DNA of 64,000 nucleotides from Klebsiella sp. BIGb0138. GTDB taxonomy: Bacteria; Pseudomonadota; Gammaproteobacteria; Enterobacterales; Enterobacteriaceae. The stretch's first letter is position 1. The number at the start of each line of letters is the position of its first letter. The translations under genes and the position numbers were made by a program. Below, one piece after another: positions 49,190 to 57,140 of the stretch. The notes beneath the pieces are model-generated. The model was given only the letters and a program-made list of their open reading frames with translations. It was not told the origin of the DNA and searched no databases. The DNA is taken from positions 248,001 through 312,000 of the forward strand of contig NZ_SMCV01000002.1 in the NCBI RefSeq assembly GCF_004342285.1, read 5' to 3'.

Positions 49190-50569
49190 TTAGCCCTGCC
49201 CGCTGGCCGGGGGAGATAGCTGGCGATCGAAGGCGCAAATGGCCTCATCAATTAATATATCGTTGCTGCCCAGCCAGCTGGCCGGTTCACAGGCGTGGCG
49301 GATCTCCTCTTCTGACAGGAGAGTTCTGATGGCCGGGCATCCCATAAGGGTGTCGTAAAGATTTTGCGATCCGTCCGCCTGGTTTAACAGGCTTTTCAAC
49401 ATGTTGTATCCCTCACTGCGGCCAATTTTTTCTGCCAGCTTCATAGAGACGGATTCCGACATGATAAAGTGGTGCGAGGCGGTGAAGTTCTCACGCATCC
49501 TGGCGGTATCCACCTCCAGGTGACGAATCAGGCGTTCGCCACGCTCAAGGCTGGTGGCAAGACAGAGCGCGGCTTCCGGCACCAGCGTCCAGTTCAGCAC
49601 CCGGACGGAGGCAGAACGTACGTCATGCTGATCGAGAAGATTTGGCCCGCCAGAGGAATACATCCAGCCCATCCGGGCCAGCGTCTGGATCATATTGCTG
49701 GCCCGCGGGTTTGTTTTATGCGGCATCGCGCTGGAGCCGCCCCCGCCTTCCCCTTCACGCAGCTCCGCAATCGGCGTACGGCCCAGCGTCTCCACGTCAT
49801 TGGCAATGCGACACAAGGTGCCATGAACGAGGGCGAAAAACTGTACCACTTCAACGACGTTATCCTGGCTGGCATTCATGACCCCGGACGGACAGCTTAG
49901 ACCCAGCTCGCTCATCAAACGGTTGCGGATAGCCAGTCCCTGCGCGCCAACCGACGCCAGATTCCCCACCGCCCCGCCAAATAAACCGGTCGTTGCCGTC
50001 GCAAACAGGTTATCCAGGCGCCGCAAATGCCGCGTCACTTCCCCCAGGTAGCCGCTCACCTGCAGTCCCCACGTGGTCGCTGAGGCGTCTATCGAATTAG
50101 TCCGCGCGACCATGACGCTGTGTTTATGCTCCACGGCCATCTCTTTTAACGCGTTTCCCAGCGCGATCGTCTGGCGCCGCAGCAGCGTCAGCGTCTGACT
50201 AAGACGCATCGCTAGTCCGCTATCCAGAAGATCCTGGGTGGTGCAGCCCCAGTGCAGGTATTTTTTCACCTGCGGCGTCCCCGCATCGGCAATTTGATCG
50301 ATCAGCGGCTTGATTGGCATACCGACGCTGCGGGTTTCTTGCGCCAGTCGGTCCCAGTCGAGTGAAAGCGTCCGGCAGGTTTCGGCGATATCATCTGCCG
50401 CCTGCTGGGGAATTATCCCCTGCGCTGCCTGCACGCGCGCGACGGTCGATTCAAACGTTAGCCAGCAGCTAATCAGGTTTTCATCCGACCAGATAACTTT
50501 CATCTCCGTTTGGGTAAACAGAGAAGAATACAGTTCTGAATCAAATACCGAACTTTGACTACCTCGCAT
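49190..50569 (-). CDS. fumarase/aspartase-superfamily lyase (CMLE/adenylosuccinate-lyase-like)
   Basis: A 459-residue protein of the superfamily that eliminates fumarate or cycloisomerises muconates. Its order of motifs resembles 3-carboxy-cis,cis-muconate cycloisomerase and adenylosuccinate lyase: GCTTQDLLDSGLA (about 107-120), ARTNSIDASATTWGLQ, LFGGAVGNLASVG and the signature GGSSAMPHKTNPR (about 275-287). The substrate is unknown; if it releases fumarate, the product would feed malate and the adjacent malic enzyme. Two ATGs and a TTG are adjacent; 50569 has the best spacing from AGGAG. Confidence 0.82.
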   Translation of the reverse strand: MRGSQSSVFDSELYSSLFTQTEMKVIWSDENLISCWLTFESTVARVQAAQGIIPQQAADDIAETCRTLSLDWDRLAQETRSVGMPIKPLIDQIADAGTPQVKKYLHWGCTTQDLLDSGLAMRLSQTLTLLRRQTIALGNALKEMAVEHKHSVMVARTNSIDASATTWGLQVSGYLGEVTRHLRRLDNLFATATTGLFGGAVGNLASVGAQGLAIRNRLMSELGLSCPSGVMNASQDNVVEVVQFFALVHGTLCRIANDVETLGRTPIAELREGEGGGGSSAMPHKTNPRASNMIQTLARMGWMYSSGGPNLLDQHDVRSASVRVLNWTLVPEAALCLATSLERGERLIRHLEVDTARMRENFTASHHFIMSESVSMKLAEKIGRSEGYNMLKSLLNQADGSQNLYDTLMGCPAIRTLLSEEEIRHACEPASWLGSNDILIDEAICAFDRQLSPPASGQG

Positions 50570-50679
50570 CATCAACTCCTGTATGGGTTACGCCTCTACC
50601 GACAGTATGGCCCGGTTGGCACAACTGAATGGTTTTCTCTCTGCGGCTGATTGTGCGTTAAATAATTAACAGGAAAAAT

Positions 50680-50696
50680 GGGAAAATTTATTTCCC
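50680..50696. promoter_or_regulatory. 17-bp palindrome upstream of the lyase gene (box 2)
   Basis: GGGAAA-ATTTA-TTTCCC is perfectly symmetric and centred 119 bp before the lyase start, nearly the same distance as box 1 from its gene. Confidence 0.55.
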
Positions 50697-50866
50697 GCCG
50701 GACCTCAAGACTCCCCCTGCGGGAATGTGAGCGACTTAACAAATCCCCCCAATTTTACGCCCTCGGTTCTTTTAAAATAATCATTTCACTAATTCCGTGA
50801 GGAATAAAACACCGCTTTTAATAGCGCCCTGGACGGTAATTTGTGTTTAATATCACAATTGGCCAT

Positions 50867-50883
50867 GAGAAAAAAAGTTTCCC
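50867..50883. promoter_or_regulatory. 17-bp palindrome upstream of the porin gene (box 3)
   Basis: GAGAAA-AAAAG-TTTCCC shares both arms with box 1, centred 106 bp before the porin start. Confidence 0.55.
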
Positions 50884-50980
50884 CTACCGCGCATCATCGT
50901 TCAGGTTTAAAAAAACAGCGCACGCCCAACAATAGAACATAACCTGTTACCGCTACATTTTATCTGGCCCGAGGGATTCT

Positions 50981-52027
50981 ATGCACACAACAACGAAAGC
51001 AATCATCCTTATTACATTCATGACCGCCAGTTATTCCGCCTCTGCAATCAATGTTTATAAAGATAAAAAGAATACGTTGGATATATATGGTCGGTTAGAA
51101 TGGCAACTTGCCCATGGCGACGCGTCATTTGCCGAAGACGATTCACGTAGCCAGCTTGGAGGACGTCTTGGACTCTATTTAACCCACAAATTAGACGTAC
51201 TCGATGATACCAAAATTGTCGGTCGGGTTGAATGGCAGGTCAGGACGGAAAAAAACGATAATAAAACCGGAGAGAAAGATCTTGATGCCCGCTATGCCTG
51301 GCTCGGTCTGGCCCATGCCCGCTACGGTGAATTGATCGGCGGGCGCACCAAAAACCCGCTCTATCAGGTCATGAGAATGACCGACCGTTATAAAAACTTT
51401 ACGCCGAACGTCTATAACTACGGAATCACGACGATAGATAGCTCCTACCAGTTTAACCGTCAGGACGGTACCATTCAATGGAACGGCGAGTTTGACGGAC
51501 ACCAGATCCAGCTGGCATATGTCATGGGCAACGGTAATAGCGATACTAATGCTCTGGATGACGGCATGATGGCAAGTTACAGAAAAACCTGGTCGTTAGC
51601 CGACCTGAAAATAACGCCAGCCCTCTCTTCCAGCGAATATAAGCGCAAAGACGGGGTAAAAACGACGGACGGGCGGAAAAAGCATACGCAATATACCGGC
51701 GGGCTACAGCTCGATTATGGCGATATTTCTTTCGCCGCCACGGTGGGTAAAGTCACGATCGCGCGCGATAAGAAAGCTGACAATGATTATACCAGCTTCG
51801 ATTCCTTAGCTTCATGGAAATATCAAAAAGTCAGATTTTTGGGAGGATATAGCACGCTGAATGAAAATGGTAAGAAATATGCCGAACGCCGGGGCTGGCG
51901 TGCGGAAACACAATTAACGCTAGCGAAAGATACCTGGCTATCCCTGACTTATGTGAAGGAACTGGCCAATAAAAATAAGCAAATCCATGACGATGCCTTC
52001 ATCGCCGGACTGCGCTACGACTTTTGA
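50981..52027 (+). CDS. outer-membrane porin, Gram-negative general type
   Basis: A 348-residue precursor with a signal peptide (cleavage likely after TASYSASA, about residue 22) and a mature start INVYKDKKNTLDIYGRLEWQL that resembles OmpC/OmpF-type porins. It has alternating beta-strand patterns throughout and the required C-terminal Phe (GLRYDF). It is shorter and more divergent than the housekeeping porins, so it is probably a substrate-specific channel. It shares a message with the SGNH hydrolase 11 bp downstream. Confidence 0.85.
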   Translation: MHTTTKAIILITFMTASYSASAINVYKDKKNTLDIYGRLEWQLAHGDASFAEDDSRSQLGGRLGLYLTHKLDVLDDTKIVGRVEWQVRTEKNDNKTGEKDLDARYAWLGLAHARYGELIGGRTKNPLYQVMRMTDRYKNFTPNVYNYGITTIDSSYQFNRQDGTIQWNGEFDGHQIQLAYVMGNGNSDTNALDDGMMASYRKTWSLADLKITPALSSSEYKRKDGVKTTDGRKKHTQYTGGLQLDYGDISFAATVGKVTIARDKKADNDYTSFDSLASWKYQKVRFLGGYSTLNENGKKYAERRGWRAETQLTLAKDTWLSLTYVKELANKNKQIHDDAFIAGLRYDF

Positions 52028-52038
52028 GGATCAGCAAT

Positions 52039-52809
52039 ATGAAAAAAGCACGTTATCTACTGGCCGGCTGTCTGTGTCTGTCAACCCTCGCGCAGGCTGA
52101 GACCGTGATTGCCCCGACGCCCTGGTCGACGATGAGCGGTGCAAACAAAACCGTGGCGATATATGGCAACTCTTACACCCATTACAATAACAACGTGAAT
52201 ACTCGCCTGCGCGATCTCGCCCGTTCGCTGCTGCCCGATCGCGGCAAAGGCTATGCGTACCGCGGTATTACCATCTCGACAGGGCACTTAGGCTGGCATA
52301 TCCCCAATCTGGAGTTTCAAAACGGCCTGCAAAAATGGGACGTGGTCGTCTTCCAGGGAAACTCGACGGAAGCCATTACCAAAAAAGCCGCCACCCGGGA
52401 AGACTTTAAGCAATCGGCGATAAAAATGGCGGATATGGCGCATAAAGCAAATGAAAAGGTCGTCTGGTTCATGACGTGGGCCAGCAAAAATAAACCGGAG
52501 CAGACGGATAAACTGGAAAAAGCCTATCTGGATATCGCTCGCCAGACCCAGGGGTACGTTGCCCCTGTCGGCCTCGCGTTTGCGCGCGCCATTGCGCAGC
52601 ATCCGGAGATAAATTTATACCATAGCGACGGCAACCACCCGTCTCTGGCCGGTACTTATCTGACGGCCTGCGTGCTGTTCGCGACCCTGTATAATAAATC
52701 ACCGATAGGCGGCGCCCTGCCTGTGGACAGCGATATGAGCGAACAGACGGCCCGCGCCCTGCAGCAAACCGCATGGGATACGGTCATCGCTTTCAGGCAG
52801 CAAAAATAA
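52039..52809 (+). CDS. secreted SGNH-type hydrolase
   Basis: A 256-residue exported protein (signal peptide MKKARYLLAGCLCLSTLAQA). The core fits the SGNH/GDSL fold: block I GNSYTHYN with Ser45 as nucleophile, Gly82 region, block III QGNS with Asn108, and the closing SDGNHPS with Asp197 and His200. Expected to cleave an ester or acyl group in the periplasm. Its Cys11 lies inside the signal peptide without a good lipobox. Co-transcribed with the porin, it probably trims the substrate before uptake. Confidence 0.75.
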   Translation: MKKARYLLAGCLCLSTLAQAETVIAPTPWSTMSGANKTVAIYGNSYTHYNNNVNTRLRDLARSLLPDRGKGYAYRGITISTGHLGWHIPNLEFQNGLQKWDVVVFQGNSTEAITKKAATREDFKQSAIKMADMAHKANEKVVWFMTWASKNKPEQTDKLEKAYLDIARQTQGYVAPVGLAFARAIAQHPEINLYHSDGNHPSLAGTYLTACVLFATLYNKSPIGGALPVDSDMSEQTARALQQTAWDTVIAFRQQK

Positions 52810-52826
52810 TCGCTCTGTATGGAGAT

Positions 52827-52851
52827 CAGGGCTGGCGCAGCGCTGGCCCTG
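52827..52851. terminator. hairpin between the hydrolase and lysR genes
   Basis: CAGGGC (52827-52832) and GCCCTG (52846-52851), with inner GGCGC/GCGCT pairing potential, lie between convergent genes. No T-tract, so termination strength is uncertain. Confidence 0.45.
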
Positions 52852-52854
52852 CCA

Positions 52855-53760
52855 TCAATCCTCTTCCATTCGCTGATACTCTTCGCTGAGAAAATCCACC
52901 AGCGCTCTTACCGAGGGCAGCAGACCGCGGCGGGAGGCAAATACCGCATGAATCACTTCCCGCTGCGGCTGCCACTCATCCAGCACCACCTCCAGTTCTC
53001 CCGCCGCCAGCTGATCGCGCACCATTAATAGCGGCAGCTGGACCACCCCGACGCCGGCAACCGCCGCCTCACGAAGCGCCAGCATATCCGTGGTCACCAT
53101 TCTGGGCGTAAAATAGACTTCCGCCCGCGCGCCAGCGGGCCCCATCAGCTGCCATTTGTGCTGATGCTTGCCCGCCCCGAGGCTAAGACCAGGCCACGCG
53201 CTGAGCGCGGATGGCGCATGAGGCCGGCCCATACCGGCAATTAATGCCGGACTGGCCACTAGCCGATGGCCGCGGTCAGCCAGGACACGCATCACCAGAT
53301 CGCTGTCGTCAAACGGGCGCGGGCGTACGCGAATCGCGACATCTATTCCCTCGCCGACGACATCAACCCGGCGGTTCGTCGCCTCCAGCAGGACGTTCAC
53401 CCCCGGGTAACGCAGCATAAACCGCGCCAGCATCGGCCCGACGTGCGCATGTAATAAGGTGATCGGACAGGTAAGTTTGACGCTGCCGCACGGTTCAGCA
53501 CGCAGGGTTTCAACCGCCTGCTGCGCCGCCTCGGCTTCTATTAACATCGCTTTGCAGTGCTGATAGAAGGCCTGCCCGACTTCGGTCACCACAAACTGTC
53601 GCGTGGTGCGATGAATTAAACGCACGCCGAGGCGTTCTTCCAGCTGAGCTATCCGCCGGCTTAATTTTGATTTTGGCTGATCGAGCGCTCTTCCGGCGGC
53701 GGCAAACCCTTCATGGTCCACCACCTGGACAAACCAGGCTAAGTCGTTGAGATCCTGCAT
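52855..53760 (-). CDS. LysR-family regulator divergent from pirin gene
   Basis: A 301-residue LysR regulator (MQDLNDLAWFVQVVDHEGFAAAGRALDQPKSKLSRRIAQLEERLGVRL winged helix in residues 1-60, given here only as an order of motifs). It is divergent from the pirin-isochorismatase pair with a 114-bp spacer, an arrangement common in enteric bacteria, where such regulators respond to oxidants or quinones. The effector is not known here. Confidence 0.88.
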   Translation of the reverse strand: MQDLNDLAWFVQVVDHEGFAAAGRALDQPKSKLSRRIAQLEERLGVRLIHRTTRQFVVTEVGQAFYQHCKAMLIEAEAAQQAVETLRAEPCGSVKLTCPITLLHAHVGPMLARFMLRYPGVNVLLEATNRRVDVVGEGIDVAIRVRPRPFDDSDLVMRVLADRGHRLVASPALIAGMGRPHAPSALSAWPGLSLGAGKHQHKWQLMGPAGARAEVYFTPRMVTTDMLALREAAVAGVGVVQLPLLMVRDQLAAGELEVVLDEWQPQREVIHAVFASRRGLLPSVRALVDFLSEEYQRMEED

Positions 53761-53874
53761 CCTTCCTCCATTGTTCCATTTTCAGAACAGTATAGGCCAT
53801 TTTTGCTATCTACCGGACTATTGGTCACACATATAAGCTTACTGACATCAGCAACAGAGACACAGGAGCAAGAA

Positions 53875-54735
53875 ATGAAACAGATTACAGGAGTTTACAC
53901 CGCGCCGGCGCAGCACTGGGTGGGCGACGGTTTCCCGGTTCGCTCGCTGTTTTCTTACACCACACATGGCGAGCAGCTGAGCCCCTTCCTGCTGCTGGAC
54001 TATGCCGGTCCGCATAGCTTCCCGGCGGGTAGCGGTAAACGCGGCGTCGGCCAGCACCCGCATCGTGGATTTGAGACGGTCACCCTCGTCTATTCCGGGG
54101 AAGTTGAACACCGTGACTCGACGGGTAAAGGCGGCGTCATCGGCCCCGGCGATGTGCAGTGGATGACGGCGGGTGCCGGGATCCTGCATGAAGAGTTCCA
54201 TTCAGCGGAATTTACCCGCAGCGGCGGGGAACTGAAGATGATACAGCTGTGGGTCAATCTGCCAGCCAAAGACAAAATGACCCACCCCGGCTATCAGAGT
54301 ATTACGGCGGATGTCATTCCTGATGTCGCCCTGCCGGATGGCGCCGGCAATGTCCGGGTGATCGCCGGCAGCTACGGCGATGTTGCCGGGCCTGCGCATA
54401 CCTTCTCGCCGTTGAACGTCTGGGATACGCAGTTAAATCAGGGCCATGACGTGACGTTCACGCAACCTGATGGCTGGAGCAGCGCGCTGGTGGTTCTCGA
54501 AGGAGAGGTCAGCGTCAACGGCAGTGACGCTGTACGTGAAGGCCAACTGGTGGTGTTAAGCCAAAAAGGAGATGCAATTCATCTCCACGCCGCGGCTAAC
54601 GCCAGGGTGCTGCTGCTGGCCGGTGAGCCGTTACAGGAATCTATCGTAGGCTACGGTCCGTTTGTGATGAACACGAAAGCACAGATCGCGGAAGCGGTAC
54701 GCGATTTTAACAGCGGCCGTTTTGGCCAGATCTGA
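53875..54735 (+). CDS. pirin family protein
   Basis: A 286-residue bicupin of the pirin family. The N-terminal cupin carries the metal ligands [10 protein letters not shown] (about 59-68) and VEHRDS (His about 79) with GAGILHEE. Bacterial pirins of this type (YhaK/YhhW-like) have quercetinase or redox-sensing activity. The ATG at 53875 follows AGGAG and matches the family start; the open frame before it is the promoter. The isochorismatase-fold gene follows after 19 bp. Confidence 0.9.
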   Translation: MKQITGVYTAPAQHWVGDGFPVRSLFSYTTHGEQLSPFLLLDYAGPHSFPAGSGKRGVGQHPHRGFETVTLVYSGEVEHRDSTGKGGVIGPGDVQWMTAGAGILHEEFHSAEFTRSGGELKMIQLWVNLPAKDKMTHPGYQSITADVIPDVALPDGAGNVRVIAGSYGDVAGPAHTFSPLNVWDTQLNQGHDVTFTQPDGWSSALVVLEGEVSVNGSDAVREGQLVVLSQKGDAIHLHAAANARVLLLAGEPLQESIVGYGPFVMNTKAQIAEAVRDFNSGRFGQI

Positions 54736-54754
54736 AACGACAGAGGTGAATAAT

Positions 54755-55432
54755 ATGTCCGCCCCAGCAAACTTTAACGGTTCTCGTCCGGTGATTGATG
54801 TTAACAACACCGCCATGTTGTTGATTGACCATCAGAGTGGATTGTTCCAGACCGTGGGTGATATGCCAATGCCTGAACTCCGCGCTCGCGCCGCCGCGTT
54901 GGCAAAAATGGCCTCTCTGGCAGGGATACCGGTTATCACTACGGCCTCTGTACCGCAGGGGCCGAACGGTCCGCTGATCCCGGAGATCCACGAAAATGCG
55001 CCTCATGCCCAATATATTGCGCGTAAAGGTGAGATTAACGCCTGGGATAATCCAGATTTCGTTGCCGCGGTGAAAGCGACGGGACGTAACACGCTGATTA
55101 TCGCAGGTACTATTACCAGCGTCTGCATGGCATTTCCGTCCATCGCCGCGGTTGCCGATGGCTATAAAGTCTTCGCGGTCATCGATGCTTCCGGCACCTA
55201 CAGCAAGATGGCGCAGGAGATAACCCTGGCTCGCGTCGTTCAGGCAGGCGTTATCCCGATGGATACGGCGGCGGTGGCTTCCGAGCTGCAGCGCACATGG
55301 AACCGCCCGGATGCCGCCGAGTGGGCGGAGGTGTATACCAAAGTTTTCCCGGCCTACCAGCTACTGATCGAGAGCTATAGCAAAGCTCAGGAAGTGGTGA
55401 AGAATAGCGAACAGCTTGATTCACAGCGTTAA
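54755..55432 (+). CDS. isochorismatase-fold cysteine hydrolase (YcaC-like)
   Basis: A 225-residue cytosolic hydrolase of the isochorismatase superfamily. The catalytic triad is visible as Asp25 (LLIDHQSG), Lys91 (ARKGEINAW) and Cys124 (TSVCMAFP). The family cleaves amides or isochorismate-like ethers; the substrate is unknown. GAGGTG precedes the ATG. It is co-transcribed with pirin and followed by a GC hairpin (55436-55466), then by tRNA-Ser copy 2. Confidence 0.88.
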   Translation: MSAPANFNGSRPVIDVNNTAMLLIDHQSGLFQTVGDMPMPELRARAAALAKMASLAGIPVITTASVPQGPNGPLIPEIHENAPHAQYIARKGEINAWDNPDFVAAVKATGRNTLIIAGTITSVCMAFPSIAAVADGYKVFAVIDASGTYSKMAQEITLARVVQAGVIPMDTAAVASELQRTWNRPDAAEWAEVYTKVFPAYQLLIESYSKAQEVVKNSEQLDSQR

Positions 55433-55435
55433 AAT

Positions 55436-55466
55436 CACCGCCCTGCCGGTTTACGGCGGGGCGGTG
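55436..55466 (+). terminator. hairpin after the isochorismatase-fold gene
   Basis: CACCGCCC (55436-55443) pairs with GGGCGGTG (55459-55466), with an inner TGCCG/CGGCG stem. The T-tract is weak. Confidence 0.6.
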
Positions 55467-55507
55467 TTCAATGCTTGACCGAACGGTAAAGAAAGAATAA
55501 ATACTGC

Positions 55508-55536
55508 TTGACCGTTTTCGCGCAACTCCCTATAGT
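55508..55536 (+). promoter_or_regulatory. promoter of tRNA-Ser copy 2
   Basis: TTGACC (55508-55513) lies 17 bp from TATAGT (55531-55536), followed by a GC-rich discriminator AGCGCCCCG. This is a strong stable-RNA promoter and differs in sequence from that of copy 1, so the second tRNA should be expressed. Confidence 0.75.
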
Positions 55537-55577
55537 AGCGCCCCGTTGCCCACCCAAGGTGTGCAGCGAAACAATAT

Positions 55578-55665
55578 GGTGAGGTGTCCGAGTGGCTGAA
55601 GGAGCACGCCTGGAAAGTGTGTATACGGCAACGTATCGGGGGTTCGAATCCCCCCCTCACCGCCA
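55578..55665 (+). tRNA. tRNA-Ser(GGA), second copy
   Basis: All 88 bases equal the gene at 17516-17603, including anticodon GGA and the encoded CCA. The upstream promoters differ while the downstream flank is shared for another 116 bp. It bounds the 38-kb catabolic block on the right. Confidence 0.96.
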
Positions 55666-55781
55666 TATTTTAAGAAGAGCTCGTACGAAAGTACGGGCTT
55701 TTTTTTCGCCTGTTGTACCCACCAGGGGGGGGATGAGAAGCCCCGACCGGGGTTCGACAGCTGGCGCAGCCAGCTGGACAG
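55578..55781 (+). repeat. 204-bp direct repeat, right copy (tRNA-Ser plus downstream flank)
   Basis: Nearly identical to 17516-17720. Differences are in the terminator loop (GCAAGTGC versus GAAAGTAC) and single-base changes in the spacer after the T-run. Confidence 0.92.
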
Positions 55782-56170
55782 ACCGCGAACCCGTGAGCGG
55801 GCTGCCCGCACAAAAATGGCGGGAGCATTTTTGAACAACGCCTGCGTTGGCCCCGCAGGGGCCAGGCCCAGGGATGGGCCGGGTAACGGCGAGCGCAGCG
55901 AGTCAATCCCCCCCTCACCGCCATATTTTAAGAACAGCTCGTACGCAGTCACGGGCTTTTTTTTCGCCTGTTGTCCCCCCCTCCCCACAGCGTAGTAAAC
56001 GTCATTCCCCGGGGTCAGCATAGTCATGGTCAGCACATTGCCATAGCGCTGAACGCCATTTTGTACAACCAGCGCCTGTTGGGGGTCATTCTGGTGGCTT
56101 TGACCGGGTTAGCTTTACAGAATGATTTATTTATCAATATGCGCGTTTTTATTGTCAGTAAATTGGCCGC
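55666..56170. other. tRNA-flanking region with attachment-site-like remnant
   Basis: This 505-bp stretch holds the tRNA terminator (about 55672-55706), the end of the direct repeat (to 55781), GC-rich hairpin sequence (55850-55890), the third partial tRNA 3' copy (55905-55975), and an AT-richer tail. An open frame near 56035-56213 (plus) reads weakly protein-like but has no recognisable family. Confidence 0.55.
55905..55975 (+). repeat. third partial copy: tRNA-Ser 3' end plus terminator
   Basis: The last 19 bases of the tRNA gene (AATCCCCCCCTCACCGCCA, 55905-55923) are followed by the same TATTTTAAGAA...GCTCGTACG...CGGGCTTTTTTTTCGC terminator. The 5' part of the tRNA is missing. This is the shape of an att site left by a tRNA-integrating element. 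Confidence 0.85.
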
Positions 56171-57094
56171 TCATCCATTTTTTGAAATACGAAAATCGAG
56201 ACGTGGGAAGTGAACGACCACCGTCCCTGCGAACGGATCCTGTCGTTCAATAGCGACTTCGTTAATAGTAAGCGTCACCAGTCGCCCGGTGACGGGCTCA
56301 CGCCCATAGTCGTCCGGTGTAATAGTTACCGTTTCACCTTCAATAAACCCAAGAGCATCGGTGGGATCAACGAATCTTTCTGGCATGGGCGTCGCACGAC
56401 GCGCGACGGCATGCGCATCGTCCGACGTGATTTCGCTACGTTGTCCGTTACCTATTGATTGAACGCGTACCATCCAGGCGCTTAAATGGGGGAACTGTCC
56501 ACATAGCGATTCTGCATGCGGTACGTGAGCAAGAGCTGTTTTGATCTCAACATAGGCATGAAAATCTGCTAAGCCTGGCTCGTCACCTAACAGGAAATGT
56601 CTACCATCTGAGATCTGCTGTTCCACCCGATGAATATGAGCACGTAACTGCGTCGTCAGGTAGGGGATATCCGACTCCAGTTTCTCAACATCCATAAAAC
56701 CACGAAAGTATGCCTGCCGATCGCGCATTAACGCTGCAGGGAATTGATGGATATTTGAACCAATAGCTAAGCCAGAACTGGCTATATGCAGATCGCGATC
56801 GCTCCAGCAAGCGAGGGCAAGAGCAAGTCCCTGACTCCCACCAGGAAAAATTGTTGGTGTTGGGAAACGTTTTTCTAACTCAGCAACAATCAGTCGGGAG
56901 TCACAATAAATATCGGCGCCAATTTGCATTACCGGTGTTTTTCGGTATCCACCGGTGAGGGCTGTTAGTTTCGGCTTAGGCATTATCAATTCTGCCTGAA
57001 CCGATTGCCAAATCAGATTCTTTAATCCAAAAACGAGACGAACTTTCTCCGCAAATGGCGACGCGTCGAAATGATGAAGGATAATTTCAGACAT
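56171..57094 (-). CDS. glutathione S-transferase family protein with extra C-terminal domain
   Basis: A 307-residue protein. Residues 1-80 form a thioredoxin-like GST N-domain (LHHFDASPFAEKVRLVFG, KTPVMQIG, CDSRLIVAELEKRF) and about 95-210 a helical C-domain. The last 90 residues (from about 215) are an additional segment rich in predicted beta strands (ALGFIEGETVTITPDDYGREPVTG), absent from ordinary GSTs. The Ser at position 12 could be the glutathione-activating residue. It lies 46 bp downstream of a TetR gene on the same strand. Confidence 0.8.
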   Translation of the reverse strand: MSEIILHHFDASPFAEKVRLVFGLKNLIWQSVQAELIMPKPKLTALTGGYRKTPVMQIGADIYCDSRLIVAELEKRFPTPTIFPGGSQGLALALACWSDRDLHIASSGLAIGSNIHQFPAALMRDRQAYFRGFMDVEKLESDIPYLTTQLRAHIHRVEQQISDGRHFLLGDEPGLADFHAYVEIKTALAHVPHAESLCGQFPHLSAWMVRVQSIGNGQRSEITSDDAHAVARRATPMPERFVDPTDALGFIEGETVTITPDDYGREPVTGRLVTLTINEVAIERQDPFAGTVVVHFPRLDFRISKNG

Positions 57095-57140
57095 ATATTC
57101 ACCTGCTAGTTACAGTAAAAGATAGCTTTGCCTGAAGACG

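Larger units (their letters stand above)
50570..50980. other. divergent regulatory region lyase-porin
   Basis: These 411 bp carry no gene. They hold two copies of the shared palindrome (50680-50696 facing the lyase, 50867-50883 facing the porin) and AT-rich promoter-like sequence. Confidence 0.6.

Noticed and set aside
55971-56213. 80-codon frame next to the GST gene
   Set aside because: It starts in the repeat flank, ends antisense to the GST gene and matches nothing I know; at best a gene fragment.
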